32,757 bases of DNA, taken from positions 1-32,757 of the forward strand of contig JANQKE010000206.1 in NCBI GenBank assembly GCA_028281265.1, read 5' to 3'. The notes beneath the pieces were generated by a model that was given only the letters and a program-made list of their open reading frames with translations, was not told where the DNA came from and searched no databases. Positions 1-11,786 of the stretch are shown here, piece by piece; within the stretch, counting starts at the first letter, position 1; every line of letters begins with the position of its first letter. Position numbers and translations under genes: made by a program. The stretch comes from Alphaproteobacteria bacterium (GTDB taxonomy: Bacteria > Pseudomonadota > Alphaproteobacteria > DSM-16000 > Inquilinaceae).

Positions 1-33
1 CGGCGTCGCTCGTCGTCGAATAGGCCCCGGCAT
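1..33 (-). CDS. 5' end of a truncated gene, possibly puhA
   Basis: Only eleven codons are visible (MPGPIRRRATP), running off the left edge. The ATG is preceded on the minus strand by a very strong ribosome binding site (GAGGAGGAAGG, two bases before the ATG at its closest, about six from its core), which is the main reason to believe a gene starts here. In purple bacteria the gene following lhaA is normally puhA (reaction-centre H subunit), so puhA is expected by synteny. The visible residues do not resemble the usual PuhA N-terminus, so identity is inference. The 85 bases between the lhaA stop and this start show no clear terminator, so read-through from the bch operon is plausible. Confidence 0.4.
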   Translation of the reverse strand, partial: MPGPIRRRATP

Positions 34-118
34 GTCCTTCCTCCTCGCTCCTGGCATCAGGGCCCATCCCCCTCGGCAGATCCGCCCGATAGTCCCTGAA
101 AACGCTCTAGAGCAGTGC

Positions 119-1567
119 CTAGCCGGGGAACTCGGCCAGGCCGAACTTCGTGGTCGGGCGCCGCGACCGGGGCGATCCGGTGAACCGGGCCAGGGGGCCA
201 ATCGCGACGATGGCGGCGAACAACAGGACGATCTCGATATGGTAGACGGCGCTGTAGCCGGCCGACGGGTCGGTGATCGCCGGACCGAGCACGCCGCGAT
301 CGGCCAGGGCGGCGACGAGGTCGCGGATCGCCCCCCCGGCGGCGATGGCGGCCCCCGCGGCGGTGGCCTGGACGGCCCCCCATGCGCCCAGGGCCAGGCC
401 GCTCTGCACCGTGTCGGCCAGGTTCATCGCCGCGGTCAGCGTCCCCACCAGGAACAGACCACTGCCGAAGCCGATCAGAACGGTGCCCAACTGGAACAGC
501 AGCGCCGATCCGAGCGGGCCTGCGAAGATCACGATGGCGAAGGCGAACGCGCCGATCAGCGCGCCATAGGCGGCCAGCCGATGCGGGTTCATCCCTTGGG
601 TGAGGTGTCGGGCCGCAAGCGCGAACCCGGCCAGCGTTCCGCCGGCGAACAAGGCGGTCAGCGCCGTCGTCGACGCCACGCTGAGCCCCAGGATCTCCCC
701 GCCATAGGGTTCGAGCAGGATGTCCTGCATGCTGAACCCGGCGGCACCCAGGCCGACCGCGACCAGGAGACGCTTGGCGTCGGGCTGGGCGGACAGCCCG
801 GCCCAGGCTTGTGCGAAACGCGGCCGCGGGCGCTCGTCCGGCGTCAGGTTCGGCCGCCGGGCCTCCTGCTTCCACAAGGCGACGGTGTTCAGAACGAGGG
901 TGACGACGGCCGCCCCCTGGATCACCTGGATCAACCGGGTCTGCGCGAAGTCCTGCAAGAAGAAGCCGAACAGCAGGGAACTGCCGACCATGCCGACCAG
1001 CAGCATCACGTAAAGCAGCGCCACCACCCGCGGTCGGCTTTCCTCCGGCGCGAGGTCCGTCGCCAGGGCCAAACCGGCGGTCTGGGTGGTGTGCAAGCCC
1101 GCCCCGACCAGCAGGAACGCCAGCGCCGCCCCGATCGGCCGGGCGAATTCCGGACCGTGGAGGGGGTCGGCCGACAGCACCAGCAGGGCGAACGGCATGA
1201 TCGCCAGCCCGCCGAACTGCAGCAGCGTGCCGATCCAGATATACGGCACCCGCCGCCAGCCCAGCACCGACCGGTGGGTGTCGGAGCGGAAGCCGATCAG
1301 CGCCCGAAACGGGGCGAACAGGATCGGCAGCGCCAGCATCGCCGCCACCAGCGCCGCCGAGACGCCCAGTTCGACGATCATGACCCGGTTGAGCGTACCG
1401 GCCAACAACACCATCGCCATCCCGGCGGAGACCTGGAACAGCGACAGCCGGAGAATCCGGCGCAGCGGCAGCTCGGCCGTGGCCGCATCGGCAAACGGCA
1501 GCCACCGCGGGTTGAGCAGGGCCCAGCCGTCCTGCAAGCTGTTGATCGGCGCGGCGCGGCGGCTCAT
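119..1567 (-). CDS. lhaA: LhaA: light-harvesting 1 assembly protein (BCH/PucC family transporter)
   Basis: A 482-residue polytopic membrane protein of the major-facilitator BCH/PucC family, with about twelve hydrophobic segments. LhaA is known to help assemble the LH1 antenna, probably by handling bacteriochlorophyll delivery. Family hallmarks include the early segment with TLNRVMIVELGV, the loop FRSDTHRSVLGWRRVPYIW, and DILLEPYGGEI in the second half. The start is the ATG at 1567, which overlaps the bchM stop by four bases (ATGA). It lies between bchM and a probable puhA start, the classical position. A related transporter gene is at 14227-15642; the distinction rests on position, since lhaA follows bchM while the other lies between bchG and bchP. 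Confidence 0.93.
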   Translation of the reverse strand: MSRRAAPINSLQDGWALLNPRWLPFADAATAELPLRRILRLSLFQVSAGMAMVLLAGTLNRVMIVELGVSAALVAAMLALPILFAPFRALIGFRSDTHRSVLGWRRVPYIWIGTLLQFGGLAIMPFALLVLSADPLHGPEFARPIGAALAFLLVGAGLHTTQTAGLALATDLAPEESRPRVVALLYVMLLVGMVGSSLLFGFFLQDFAQTRLIQVIQGAAVVTLVLNTVALWKQEARRPNLTPDERPRPRFAQAWAGLSAQPDAKRLLVAVGLGAAGFSMQDILLEPYGGEILGLSVASTTALTALFAGGTLAGFALAARHLTQGMNPHRLAAYGALIGAFAFAIVIFAGPLGSALLFQLGTVLIGFGSGLFLVGTLTAAMNLADTVQSGLALGAWGAVQATAAGAAIAAGGAIRDLVAALADRGVLGPAITDPSAGYSAVYHIEIVLLFAAIVAIGPLARFTGSPRSRRPTTKFGLAEFPG

Positions 1568-2265
1568 CGGCGGGCCAACTCCATCCCTTGGGACGTGTAG
1601 AAGCCGCTGTTCACCCGCCGGGTATCGGCAACCCGCCAGTTGCCCAGCAGCGGTTCTGCGGCGATCAGCCGGCGCAGCCTCGCCTCGCCGATCGGTTCGA
1701 TCGCCGGCGCCCGGTCGCCGCGCGGGAACAGCGTGCCGACCGCGTGCATGGCGCTGAGCAACGGGGTGCGCGGGGCGAAGGTGAACACCATCGACCGCTC
1801 GGCCTTTTCCGCCAGCCGGCCGATCATGGTGACCTTGTCGTGCGGCAGGTAGTGGATGAACGAATCCATCGCCAGCACGTGGTCGAACCGGCCCAGCTCG
1901 GCCGCCAGCATGTCGCCGACCCGGAAGTCGATGCGGCCGGTGCTGAGATCCTCGGGCGCCCGCTCCCGGGCCAGGGTGACCAATGTCTCGGAGAGATCGA
2001 TGGCGACCACGTCGGCCCCGCGGCGGGCCAGCTCCACCGCCGCCATGCCGGTCCCGCAACCGGCGTCCAGCACCCGCCGCCCGCCGAGATCCTCCGGCAA
2101 CCAGCCCAACAGGATCCCGCGCATGCGATCCCGCCCCGCCCGGACGGTGGCGCGGATACCGCTGACCTTGGCGTCGGAGGTGAGCTTCGACCAGGCATCG
2201 GCCGCGGTGCGGTCGAAATACCGTTCGAGCTCCGACGAGCGTTTCCGATAGGTTGCCGTGTGCAT
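1564..2265 (-). CDS. bchM: BchM: Mg-protoporphyrin IX O-methyltransferase
   Basis: A 233-residue SAM-dependent methyltransferase that methylates the 13-propionate of Mg-protoporphyrin IX, the step after Mg chelation. The SAM-binding motif I is clear (VLDAGCGTGMAAVELARRG), followed by an acidic strand end (VVAIDLS), and the length is usual for BchM. Its ATG at 2265 sits one base after the bchL stop, and its own stop overlaps the lhaA start, so it is translated within the bch operon. Upstream partner BchH delivers Mg-protoporphyrin, and physical coupling of BchH and BchM is known in the family. No defects seen. Confidence 0.96.
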   Translation of the reverse strand: MHTATYRKRSSELERYFDRTAADAWSKLTSDAKVSGIRATVRAGRDRMRGILLGWLPEDLGGRRVLDAGCGTGMAAVELARRGADVVAIDLSETLVTLARERAPEDLSTGRIDFRVGDMLAAELGRFDHVLAMDSFIHYLPHDKVTMIGRLAEKAERSMVFTFAPRTPLLSAMHAVGTLFPRGDRAPAIEPIGEARLRRLIAAEPLLGNWRVADTRRVNSGFYTSQGMELARR

Positions 2266-2266
2266 C

Positions 2267-3205
<939 letters not shown>

Positions 3206-6200
3206 TCAGGCCGCCACGGTTTCGGCGATGCCCTCGAGACGGTCTTCGAGTTCGTCACTGGCCTGCTGCAGGGCTGCAAGGACCGTCTCGTCGGGCTTCC
3301 AGTAGTTGCGATCGCTGGCTTCGAGCAGACGATTGACCACCCGCGCCGACGCCTTCGTATTGAGCGCGGCCAATCGATTGCGCATCCCCTCGTCGAGCAC
3401 GAAGGTCTCGGTCATCTTCTGATAGACCCACGGCGCCACATCGCCGGTGGTGGCCGACCAGCCCAGGGTGTTGGTGATCTGGGCTTCGATCTGGCGCACG
3501 CCCTCATAGCCGTGCTCGAGCATGCCCTCGTACCATTTCGGATTGAGCGTGCGGGTCCGGGTCTCCAGCGCCACCTGCTCGGCCAGGCTGCGGACCTTGC
3601 TCTCCCCCCGGGTCTGGTCGCCGATATAGACGGCCGCCGCCCTGCCCTTGGCCTGCTGCACCGCCCGGCCGATGCCGCCGAGCGTGTCGAAGTAATGGTC
3701 GACGGTGGTGACCCCGAGTTCGATCGACTCCAGGTTCTGATAGGCCAGATCGACGCTCGCCAGCACGCTTCTCAGCAGCTCCGGCCGGGCGGCCGGGCGG
3801 CCGTCGCGGCCATAAGCGAAGCATTTGCGCCTGGTATAGGCGTCGGCAAGCTCGTCCTCCTCCTGCCAGGCACCGCTATCGACCAGTTGGTTGACGTTGG
3901 AGCCGTAGGCGCCGTCGGCGTTGGAGAACACCCGCAACGCCGCCTGATCGAGGTCGACGCCATGCGCGGCCTGGTAAGCCAGGACATGCTTGCGGACGAA
4001 GTTGCGTTCCGCCGGTTCGTCCGCCACGGCGGCAAGATAGGCGGCCTCGGCCAACAGTTTGATCTGCAGCGGCAACAGATCGCGGAAGATGCCCGACAGG
4101 GTCATCATCACATCGATCCGCGGCCGGTCCAGCTCTTCGAGCGGGATCAGCACCGCGCCGGCCAGCCGGCCGAACCCGTCGAAACGCGGCCTGGCCCCGA
4201 TCAAGGCCAGGGCCTGGCCGATCGGCACCCCCTCGGTCTTCAGATTGTCGGTCCCCCAAAGCACCATGGCGACGGTTTCGGGCAACGGATTGCCGTCATC
4301 CATGTAGCGCCGGACCAGCTTATCGGCCTGGGCGGCGGCATCCGCGACGGCGAAGGCCGAGGGCAGCCGGTAGGGGTCGAAGCCGTGCAGGTTGCGCCCG
4401 GTCGGCAGGATCTCCGGTGTCCGCAGCAAGTCCCCGCCGGGTGCGGGCGGGATGAAATGCCCGTCGAGCGCCCGCAGGATCGCCGGGATCTCGCTGTCGA
4501 CCGACAGCAACCGCTCGGTTTCGACCAAGGTGTCGAGGTGCCCCAGGGTCGCGTCGTCGGCCTCGAACGCCGGATCGAGGGCGACGGCCTGCTTCGGCGC
4601 CACGCCGTCGGCGATCGCCCGGATCAGCGCCTCGTTCGGCCGGCGACCGAGCAGCCCTTCGCCCAGATTGGCCAGGGTCTCATGCCGGCTGTCCGCGCTC
4701 GGCGTCGAGCCGACGACGTGCAAGCCGTCGGGGATGAGGGTGTATTCGAGCTCCAGCACCTGTTCGGTGAGCGTCGCCAGCCGCGGGCTCTGATCCTGCG
4801 TGGTGTCCCAGACCGGTTCCGGCTCGGCGAGGTCGACCGCCGCGGCCTGTGCCTGGATGACCTCCAGCAGCCGCACGCGTTCGGCCTCCTCCTCCGGCGG
4901 CAGTCCGCGCCAGCGGTCGAGCGAGGCCTTCAGGTCGAGCAGCCCCCGATAGAGCCCGGCCTGGCCCAACGGTGGGGTCAGATAGCTGATCAAGGTCGCC
5001 GCCGCCCGCCGCTTGGCGATCGCGCCCTCGGAGGGGTTGTTGGCGGCGTAGAGATAGAGGTTCGGCAGATCGCTGATCAGCCGGTCCGGCCAGCAATCGC
5101 CGGACAGCCCGGCCTGCTTGCCCGGCATGAACTCGAGCGCCCCGTGGGTGCCGAAATGCAGCACCGCATGGGCCCCGAAATCGTCGCGCAGATAGCGGTA
5201 GAAGGCCGAGAAGGCGTGGGTCGGTGCGAAGCCCCGCTCGAACAGCAGCCGCATCGGGTCGCCCTCGTAACCGAAGGCCGGCTGGATCCCCACCAGCACG
5301 TTGCCGAACCGGGCGCCCAACACCTGGATCGAGCGACCATCGGTCTGCTGCCGGCCCGGGGCGGGGCCCCAGGCGGCCTCGATGTCCTCGAGCCAGCGTT
5401 CCTCCCGGACATGACTGTCGACCGGGATCTGAGCGACGACATTGGCGTCGGCACCGAAGAACGCGGCATTGCCCTCGACGATCTGGTCGCGCAGCGCATC
5501 GACGGTCTCGGGCATGTCGACCCGATAGCCGTCCTGCCGCATCGCGGCGAGCACGTTGTGCAGGGACTGGAACACCGACAGATAGGCCGCCGTCCCGGTC
5601 GCTCCGCTGTTGGGTGGGAAGTTGAACAGGACGACGGCGACCTTGCGCTCGGCGCGCCGGGCCCGGCGCAGGGCGATCAGCCTGGTCACCCGGGCGACCA
5701 GCATGTCGGTCCGCTCCGGACACGCATGCATTTCGTGCGAGGCCGCACCGCCGTCGAAGTGGCAGTGCCGATGGCAGCCCTGGCAGGTGCCTTCGACCAG
5801 TCCGAAGCGGCCGCCATAGACCATCGGGCTGGTCGCCCCGTCGAGCTCGGGGATCGCCACCATGATGGTGCTTTCCACCGGCAGCAGCCCGCGGTCGGAT
5901 CCGCCCCATTGATCGAGGGTCTGGAACTCCAGCGCATGCACCGCGAGATAGGGCACATCCAGCCGCTCCAGCATCGCCTTGGCGGCGTCGGCATCGTTGT
6001 AGGCCGGCCCGCCCACCATCGAGAACCCGGTCAGGGAGACCACGGCGTCGACCGTGACCCGGCCGTCCTTCATGAAGTAGCGTTCGACCGCCGGGCGGCT
6101 GTCGAGACCCGAGGCGAAGGTCGGGATCACCCGCAGCCCTTGCCGTTCGAACCGGTCGATCACCCCGTCATAGTGCCCGGTATCGCCAGCCAGAACGTAA

Positions 6201-6985
6201 GACCGCATGAGCAGCAGACCGACCGTGCCCTTGGGCGCACCGGTGACGCCGGGCAGCGCGCGCGGATCCTCGCCGACCCGGCGGCCGCGAGAGCGCGGGT
6301 GATACAGGCCGACATCGGGATACGCCTCCGGCGGGGCGGCGGACGCCCGCTCGCGCAGGTCGGCACGCGGGCCGTCGGCGTACCGGCCGACCAGAAACCG
6401 CACCAGATTGGCCATGTTGGTGTCCGAGCCGGCCAGCCAGTATTGCAGGCTCAGGAAGTAGGCACGGACATCCTGAGCGGTGCCGGGAATGTATTTCAGG
6501 ATCTTCGGCAGCCGGCGCAGCAGCGCCACCTGGTTGGCCGCCGCCGCCGGCGTGCCGGACTTCTTGCCCCGCAACCGCTTGAGCAGGGACAGCGGCCCGC
6601 CCTTCTGGCTGCCGTCCATGGTGAACCGACCCAGCCGGGTCAGGCGCACCACCTCCCCGGCCGAAACCGCGCCGATGATGGCGTCGCAGTCGGCCCGCCG
6701 CGCCTGCAGATCGGCCAGGATCGGGCTGAAATGCTCCTCGGTGAACAGCATCGCCGCAACGATGATGTCGGCCGTGGCGATGTCGGCCTTGCAGCGCTCC
6801 AGCGCCTCGGGGTGCCGGTCCCAATCGGCCGCGGCGTGGTAGGCCAGATCGACCTCCGGCAGGTCGCACGCCAGATCCGTCCGGGCACGGGTCGCAGCCG
6901 CCGCCAGATGGCTGTCCATGGTGATGACGACGACGCGGCAGCCCGCGTCGCCGGCATCAGCGCGCGTAGTGGGCCTTGGCGTCAT
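3206..6985 (-). CDS. bchH: BchH: magnesium chelatase porphyrin-binding subunit
   Basis: A 1259-residue protein of the CobN/Mg-chelatase family. BchH binds protoporphyrin IX and, with BchI and BchD (not in this window), inserts Mg2+ in the first committed step of bacteriochlorophyll synthesis. Recognisable blocks include [10 protein letters not shown], a cysteine/histidine cluster ([17 protein letters not shown]), [29 protein letters not shown] and [11 protein letters not shown]. The length is near the upper end for BchH. The ATG at 6985 overlaps the end of bchB by 29 bases and has a GGAG site about eight bases upstream, so translation is probably coupled. A second methionine lies at residue 23; the first is preferred because of the ribosome binding site. 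Confidence 0.97.
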   Translation of the reverse strand: MTPRPTTRADAGDAGCRVVVITMDSHLAAAATRARTDLACDLPEVDLAYHAAADWDRHPEALERCKADIATADIIVAAMLFTEEHFSPILADLQARRADCDAIIGAVSAGEVVRLTRLGRFTMDGSQKGGPLSLLKRLRGKKSGTPAAAANQVALLRRLPKILKYIPGTAQDVRAYFLSLQYWLAGSDTNMANLVRFLVGRYADGPRADLRERASAAPPEAYPDVGLYHPRSRGRRVGEDPRALPGVTGAPKGTVGLLLMRSYVLAGDTGHYDGVIDRFERQGLRVIPTFASGLDSRPAVERYFMKDGRVTVDAVVSLTGFSMVGGPAYNDADAAKAMLERLDVPYLAVHALEFQTLDQWGGSDRGLLPVESTIMVAIPELDGATSPMVYGGRFGLVEGTCQGCHRHCHFDGGAASHEMHACPERTDMLVARVTRLIALRRARRAERKVAVVLFNFPPNSGATGTAAYLSVFQSLHNVLAAMRQDGYRVDMPETVDALRDQIVEGNAAFFGADANVVAQIPVDSHVREERWLEDIEAAWGPAPGRQQTDGRSIQVLGARFGNVLVGIQPAFGYEGDPMRLLFERGFAPTHAFSAFYRYLRDDFGAHAVLHFGTHGALEFMPGKQAGLSGDCWPDRLISDLPNLYLYAANNPSEGAIAKRRAAATLISYLTPPLGQAGLYRGLLDLKASLDRWRGLPPEEEAERVRLLEVIQAQAAAVDLAEPEPVWDTTQDQSPRLATLTEQVLELEYTLIPDGLHVVGSTPSADSRHETLANLGEGLLGRRPNEALIRAIADGVAPKQAVALDPAFEADDATLGHLDTLVETERLLSVDSEIPAILRALDGHFIPPAPGGDLLRTPEILPTGRNLHGFDPYRLPSAFAVADAAAQADKLVRRYMDDGNPLPETVAMVLWGTDNLKTEGVPIGQALALIGARPRFDGFGRLAGAVLIPLEELDRPRIDVMMTLSGIFRDLLPLQIKLLAEAAYLAAVADEPAERNFVRKHVLAYQAAHGVDLDQAALRVFSNADGAYGSNVNQLVDSGAWQEEDELADAYTRRKCFAYGRDGRPAARPELLRSVLASVDLAYQNLESIELGVTTVDHYFDTLGGIGRAVQQAKGRAAAVYIGDQTRGESKVRSLAEQVALETRTRTLNPKWYEGMLEHGYEGVRQIEAQITNTLGWSATTGDVAPWVYQKMTETFVLDEGMRNRLAALNTKASARVVNRLLEASDRNYWKPDETVLAALQQASDELEDRLEGIAETVAA

Positions 6986-8588
6986 ACAGCGTCTCCAGCG
7001 TGATCCGGGTCAGCCCCATCTCGGCGGCGTAGCGTTCGGTGTTCCGTTGGGCCTTGCCGCGCACGAAGAACGGGATCTTCTTGAGTTCCTGGAGGGCCTC
7101 GGGCGTCCATTCGGCCGGGCCGGTCGCGGCCTCGGGCTCGGGGATCGCCGCGGCCGTTTCGGCCGGCTCCAAGACGGCCGCTTCTGCGGTCTGGGTGCCG
7201 GCATCTCCCGTCGCCGGCTCGGACGGCTCGACCCGTGCGCCGCCCTTGCCCAGATGCGAGGGGGCGGCATCGCCGTGGAACTCGAAATCCTCCCGGAACA
7301 TGGTCAGGAGGTGTTCCTCCAGCCCCATGGTCAGGGGATGCACCCAGGTGTCGAACAGGACGTTCGCACCCTCGAACCCCATCTGCGGCGAGTAGCGCGC
7401 CGGGAAGTCCTGGACATGGACCGGGGCGGAAATCACCGCACAGCCGATACCCAGCCGCTTGGCGATGTGCCGCTCCATCTGGGTGCCGAGCACGAGTTCG
7501 GGGGCGGCCTCCTCGATCTTGGCTTCGACTTCGAGATAGTCGTCGGTGATCAGCGGCTCGACATCGTAGCGCTTGGCCGCCTCCCGCACGTCCCGGGCGA
7601 ACTCCCGGGCATAGGTGCCCAGGCCCACCACCTTGAAGCCGAACTCGGTCGCCGCGACCCGGGCGGCGGCGATGGCGTGGGTGGCATCGCCGAAGACGAA
7701 GACCCGCTTGCCGGTCAGATAGGTCGAGTCGATCGACCGGGAGTACCAGTTGAACCGGGACGGCTCGCCGTTGAGCACCGGTTCGGGGTCGAGGCCGGTG
7801 ATCTGCGCGACCTCCCCGATGAAGTCCCTCGTGGCGTTGACGCCGATCGGCACCACCGTGGTCATCGGCTGATGGAAGGTCCGCTTGAGCCAGTTGGCCG
7901 CCACCGACGCCGTTTCGGGGTACATCACGACGTTGAAGTCGGCCTCCCCCAACCGGGTGATGTCGGTCGGCGTCGCGCCGTAGGGGGCGACGACGTTGAT
8001 GTCGACCCCCATCATGCCGAGCAGATGGGTGATCTCCTGGATGTCGTCGCGGTGCCGGAACCCCAGTGCGGTCGGGCCGAGCAGGTTACAGGTCGGCCGC
8101 CGCTCCGGGTCGGGCGCCGGCCGCCGGGTCCCCGGCGGCGGGGCGAACGGACCGCACAGGCCGCGGACGATCTGGTAGAAGGTCTCGGCCGCTCCCCAGT
8201 TTTCCTTGCGTAGGTAGGACGGCAACTCCAGCGGGATCACCGGGATCGGCAGGCCCAACGCCTTGGCGAGGCCGGCGGGATCGTCCTGGATCAACTCCGC
8301 CGTGCAGGAGGCGCCGACGATGATCGCCTGCGGGTCGAACCGCTCATGCACCTCCCTGGCGGCGGATTTGAACAGCTCCGCCGTGTCGCCGCCCAGGTCG
8401 CGGGCCTGGAAGGTGGTGTAGGTGACCGGCGGGCGCTTCTTGCGCCGTTCGATCATGGTGAACAGAAGGTCGGCATAGGTGTCGCCCTGGGGAGCATGCA
8501 GCACGTAGTGCAGCCCCTCCATCGCGGTGGCGACCCGCATCGCCCCGACATGGGGTGGCCCTTCATAGGTCCAGACGGTCAGCTTCAT
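6957..8588 (-). CDS. bchB: BchB: dark protochlorophyllide reductase subunit B
   Basis: A 543-residue subunit of the BchN-BchB catalytic heterotetramer, related to nitrogenase NifK. It begins [20 protein letters not shown], and Asp36 is in the [11 protein letters not shown] motif, matching the unusual aspartate ligand of the BchN/BchB 4Fe-4S cluster. The core is followed by a low-complexity linker rich in Ala, Glu, Thr and Pro (about residues 425-485), then a small C-terminal PCP_red domain ([20 protein letters not shown]). A GGAGG site inside the last codons of bchN precedes the ATG, and the genes are six bases apart. It overlaps bchH by 29 bases. No signs of damage. Confidence 0.97.
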   Translation of the reverse strand: MKLTVWTYEGPPHVGAMRVATAMEGLHYVLHAPQGDTYADLLFTMIERRKKRPPVTYTTFQARDLGGDTAELFKSAAREVHERFDPQAIIVGASCTAELIQDDPAGLAKALGLPIPVIPLELPSYLRKENWGAAETFYQIVRGLCGPFAPPPGTRRPAPDPERRPTCNLLGPTALGFRHRDDIQEITHLLGMMGVDINVVAPYGATPTDITRLGEADFNVVMYPETASVAANWLKRTFHQPMTTVVPIGVNATRDFIGEVAQITGLDPEPVLNGEPSRFNWYSRSIDSTYLTGKRVFVFGDATHAIAAARVAATEFGFKVVGLGTYAREFARDVREAAKRYDVEPLITDDYLEVEAKIEEAAPELVLGTQMERHIAKRLGIGCAVISAPVHVQDFPARYSPQMGFEGANVLFDTWVHPLTMGLEEHLLTMFREDFEFHGDAAPSHLGKGGARVEPSEPATGDAGTQTAEAAVLEPAETAAAIPEPEAATGPAEWTPEALQELKKIPFFVRGKAQRNTERYAAEMGLTRITLETLYDAKAHYAR

Positions 8589-8594
8589 GGCGTC

Positions 8595-10411
<1,817 letters not shown>

Positions 10412-10499
10412 CTCGGCATCTCTCCCATCGGGCGGAGCGGGCGGTGCCTGCCGGTCCCGCATCACCTGCCATGGGAGACTAAGAGCGCTTCCGCGGGTG

Positions 10500-10517
10500 C
10501 GTCAAGTCAAGTTGACA
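10500..10517 (-). promoter_or_regulatory. PpsR/CrtJ-type operator upstream of bchF
   Basis: Read on the minus strand the site is TGTCAACTTGACTTGACG, an inverted pair of TGTCAA and TTGACG with a six-base spacer. The known PpsR/CrtJ site is TGT-N12-ACA; this matches except for the last base. The site before bchG has the same form with the same deviation. A looser second copy overlaps it at 10516-10533 (TGTAAAGATCAATTGGTG on the minus strand), resembling the paired operators to which CrtJ/PpsR binds cooperatively. Predicted role is aerobic repression of bchF and downstream genes. Confidence 0.75.
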
Positions 10518-10698
10518 CCAATTGATCTTTACACTCGACCGAAGCCCGACCTATCCTTTCCCGGCCGAGTGCGGTGAAGCACCAGGAGGCCCCGGCCATG
10601 GCCGTTCTTCATGATGCAGATCAATAGTCGCCTCGCCGTGGTCGTCCGGATTGCGGACACCGCCTCTACCATGGTCCCCTACAATGGGCGTACCGAAG

Positions 10699-10712
10699 GG
10701 CGAACGTTCGCC
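10699..10712. promoter_or_regulatory. perfect 14-bp palindrome upstream of aerR
   Basis: GGCGAACGTTCGCC is a perfect palindrome ending 30 bases before the aerR ATG, just upstream of an AT-rich possible -10 patch. It differs from the PpsR site and looks like a dimeric-protein operator. The binding protein is unknown. Confidence 0.4.
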
Positions 10713-10742
10713 TGGGCGCTTCAATAAAATAGGGAGGGCGCC

Positions 10743-11786
10743 ATGAGCAGGCATACTGCGCCGGCGGCATGGGACGCAAAGCCGGTCAACGGCACGGGTC
10801 CCAGGTCGACACGACGTATCAGAGCCGGATCCGGCCAGATCGCGACCGGAAGACCGCCGGCCGAGGCACCGTTGGCGGATCCCGCCCGCCTCGCCCGGCT
10901 GGAGCGGACCATCGAAGGAGAAGTCATCCCCCGGCTGATGCTGAGCCACAAGGTCGCGACAGCACCTTGCCTTCCCCGCCCGGTCGCCGACGCCACGGCC
11001 CCGCACCCGACGCTGGACGATTGCGCGCATCTGGCCCGCATCGTTATCCACAAGGACGTGCCGTTCGCCCTGAGTTTCCTGGATACGCTGCTGGACCGGG
11101 GTGTGCCGCTGGACGAAGTGTTCCAGGAGGTTCTGTGCGGCACCGCTGCCCTGATCGGACGGTTCTGGGAGAACGATATCTGCTGCTTCGCCGAGGTGAC
11201 GATCGGCCTCAGCCGGCTGCAGCAACTGGTCCACGAACTGGCCCCGGCGATGGAGCGTGACGGCCCGGCCATTCCCCTGAACGAACAGGTGCTACTGCTG
11301 CCCGCCCCCGGCGAGCAGCACACCTTTGCCTTGGGTATTCTGGCGGTGTTCTTCCGTCGCGCCGGCTTCAACGTCTGGGGCGGGGAGGAGGATCGTTCCG
11401 ACCAGTTGATCCCCCTTATCGGCGCCGAGCGGTTCGCAGCGATCGGGTTCTCGGCGGCAAGCGAGGACCGATTAGACAAGCTGGCAGCACTGATCCGCTG
11501 GATTCACCGAACCACCCCCAACGGCGGAGCTTTCATCCTCGTGGGCGGCCAAGCCTTCCAACGCGATCCCACGCGGGTCGCGCAGGTGGGTGCCGACGCG
11601 ATGGCGCTTGACGGGCAGGACGCCGTGGTTCAGACGCTTTCGTATCTGAAACATCGGCATGATAGAGTTCCAGAGGCCCGTGACGCGCTTTGCGACAAAG
11701 GAGTTGGTTTCGGCTATGAGCAACCTGCCCCCCCATGGGCAGACCAGCCAGTTCCGCGACCCGACATCCACGCTCCCGCCCCTTGA
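10743..11786 (+). CDS. aerR: AerR/PpaA-type cobalamin-binding antirepressor of PpsR
   Basis: A 347-residue regulator with a B12-binding (SCHIC-type) domain. Members such as AerR and PpaA bind cobalamin and modulate the repressor CrtJ/PpsR according to light and oxygen. Recognisable blocks are the family opening LERTIEGEVIPRLMLSHK (about residues 57-74), FWENDICCFAEVTIGLSRLQ, and the cobalamin-site segment PAPGEQHTFALGI followed by FFRRAGFNVWGG. The N-terminal 55 residues are basic and low in complexity, and the C-terminal 35 or so are proline-rich, so the protein is longer than usual; long and short AerR forms from alternative starts are known elsewhere. Its end overlaps the ppsR start by 71 bases in another frame, suggesting coupled translation. 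The ATG has a GGGAGGG ribosome binding site. Confidence 0.9.
   Translation: MSRHTAPAAWDAKPVNGTGPRSTRRIRAGSGQIATGRPPAEAPLADPARLARLERTIEGEVIPRLMLSHKVATAPCLPRPVADATAPHPTLDDCAHLARIVIHKDVPFALSFLDTLLDRGVPLDEVFQEVLCGTAALIGRFWENDICCFAEVTIGLSRLQQLVHELAPAMERDGPAIPLNEQVLLLPAPGEQHTFALGILAVFFRRAGFNVWGGEEDRSDQLIPLIGAERFAAIGFSAASEDRLDKLAALIRWIHRTTPNGGAFILVGGQAFQRDPTRVAQVGADAMALDGQDAVVQTLSYLKHRHDRVPEARDALCDKGVGFGYEQPAPPWADQPVPRPDIHAPAP

Larger units (their letters stand above)
10412..10742. promoter_or_regulatory. divergent control region between bchF and aerR
   Basis: This 331-base gap separates the minus-strand bch operon from the plus-strand aerR-ppsR genes and should carry both promoters. It contains a PpsR-type operator on the bchF side and a perfect palindrome on the aerR side, each listed separately. 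The aerR ribosome binding site is GGGAGGG (about 10732-10738), preceded by an AT-rich patch (TTCAATAAAATAG) that could hold a -10 element. A weak inverted repeat GTCCG...CGGAC is at 10644-10658. No RNA gene was seen. Promoter positions are inference. Confidence 0.6.

Noticed and set aside
11659-11715. upstream start for ppsR
   Set aside because: No ribosome binding site is seen there, whereas the ATG at 11716 has AAAGGAG upstream.
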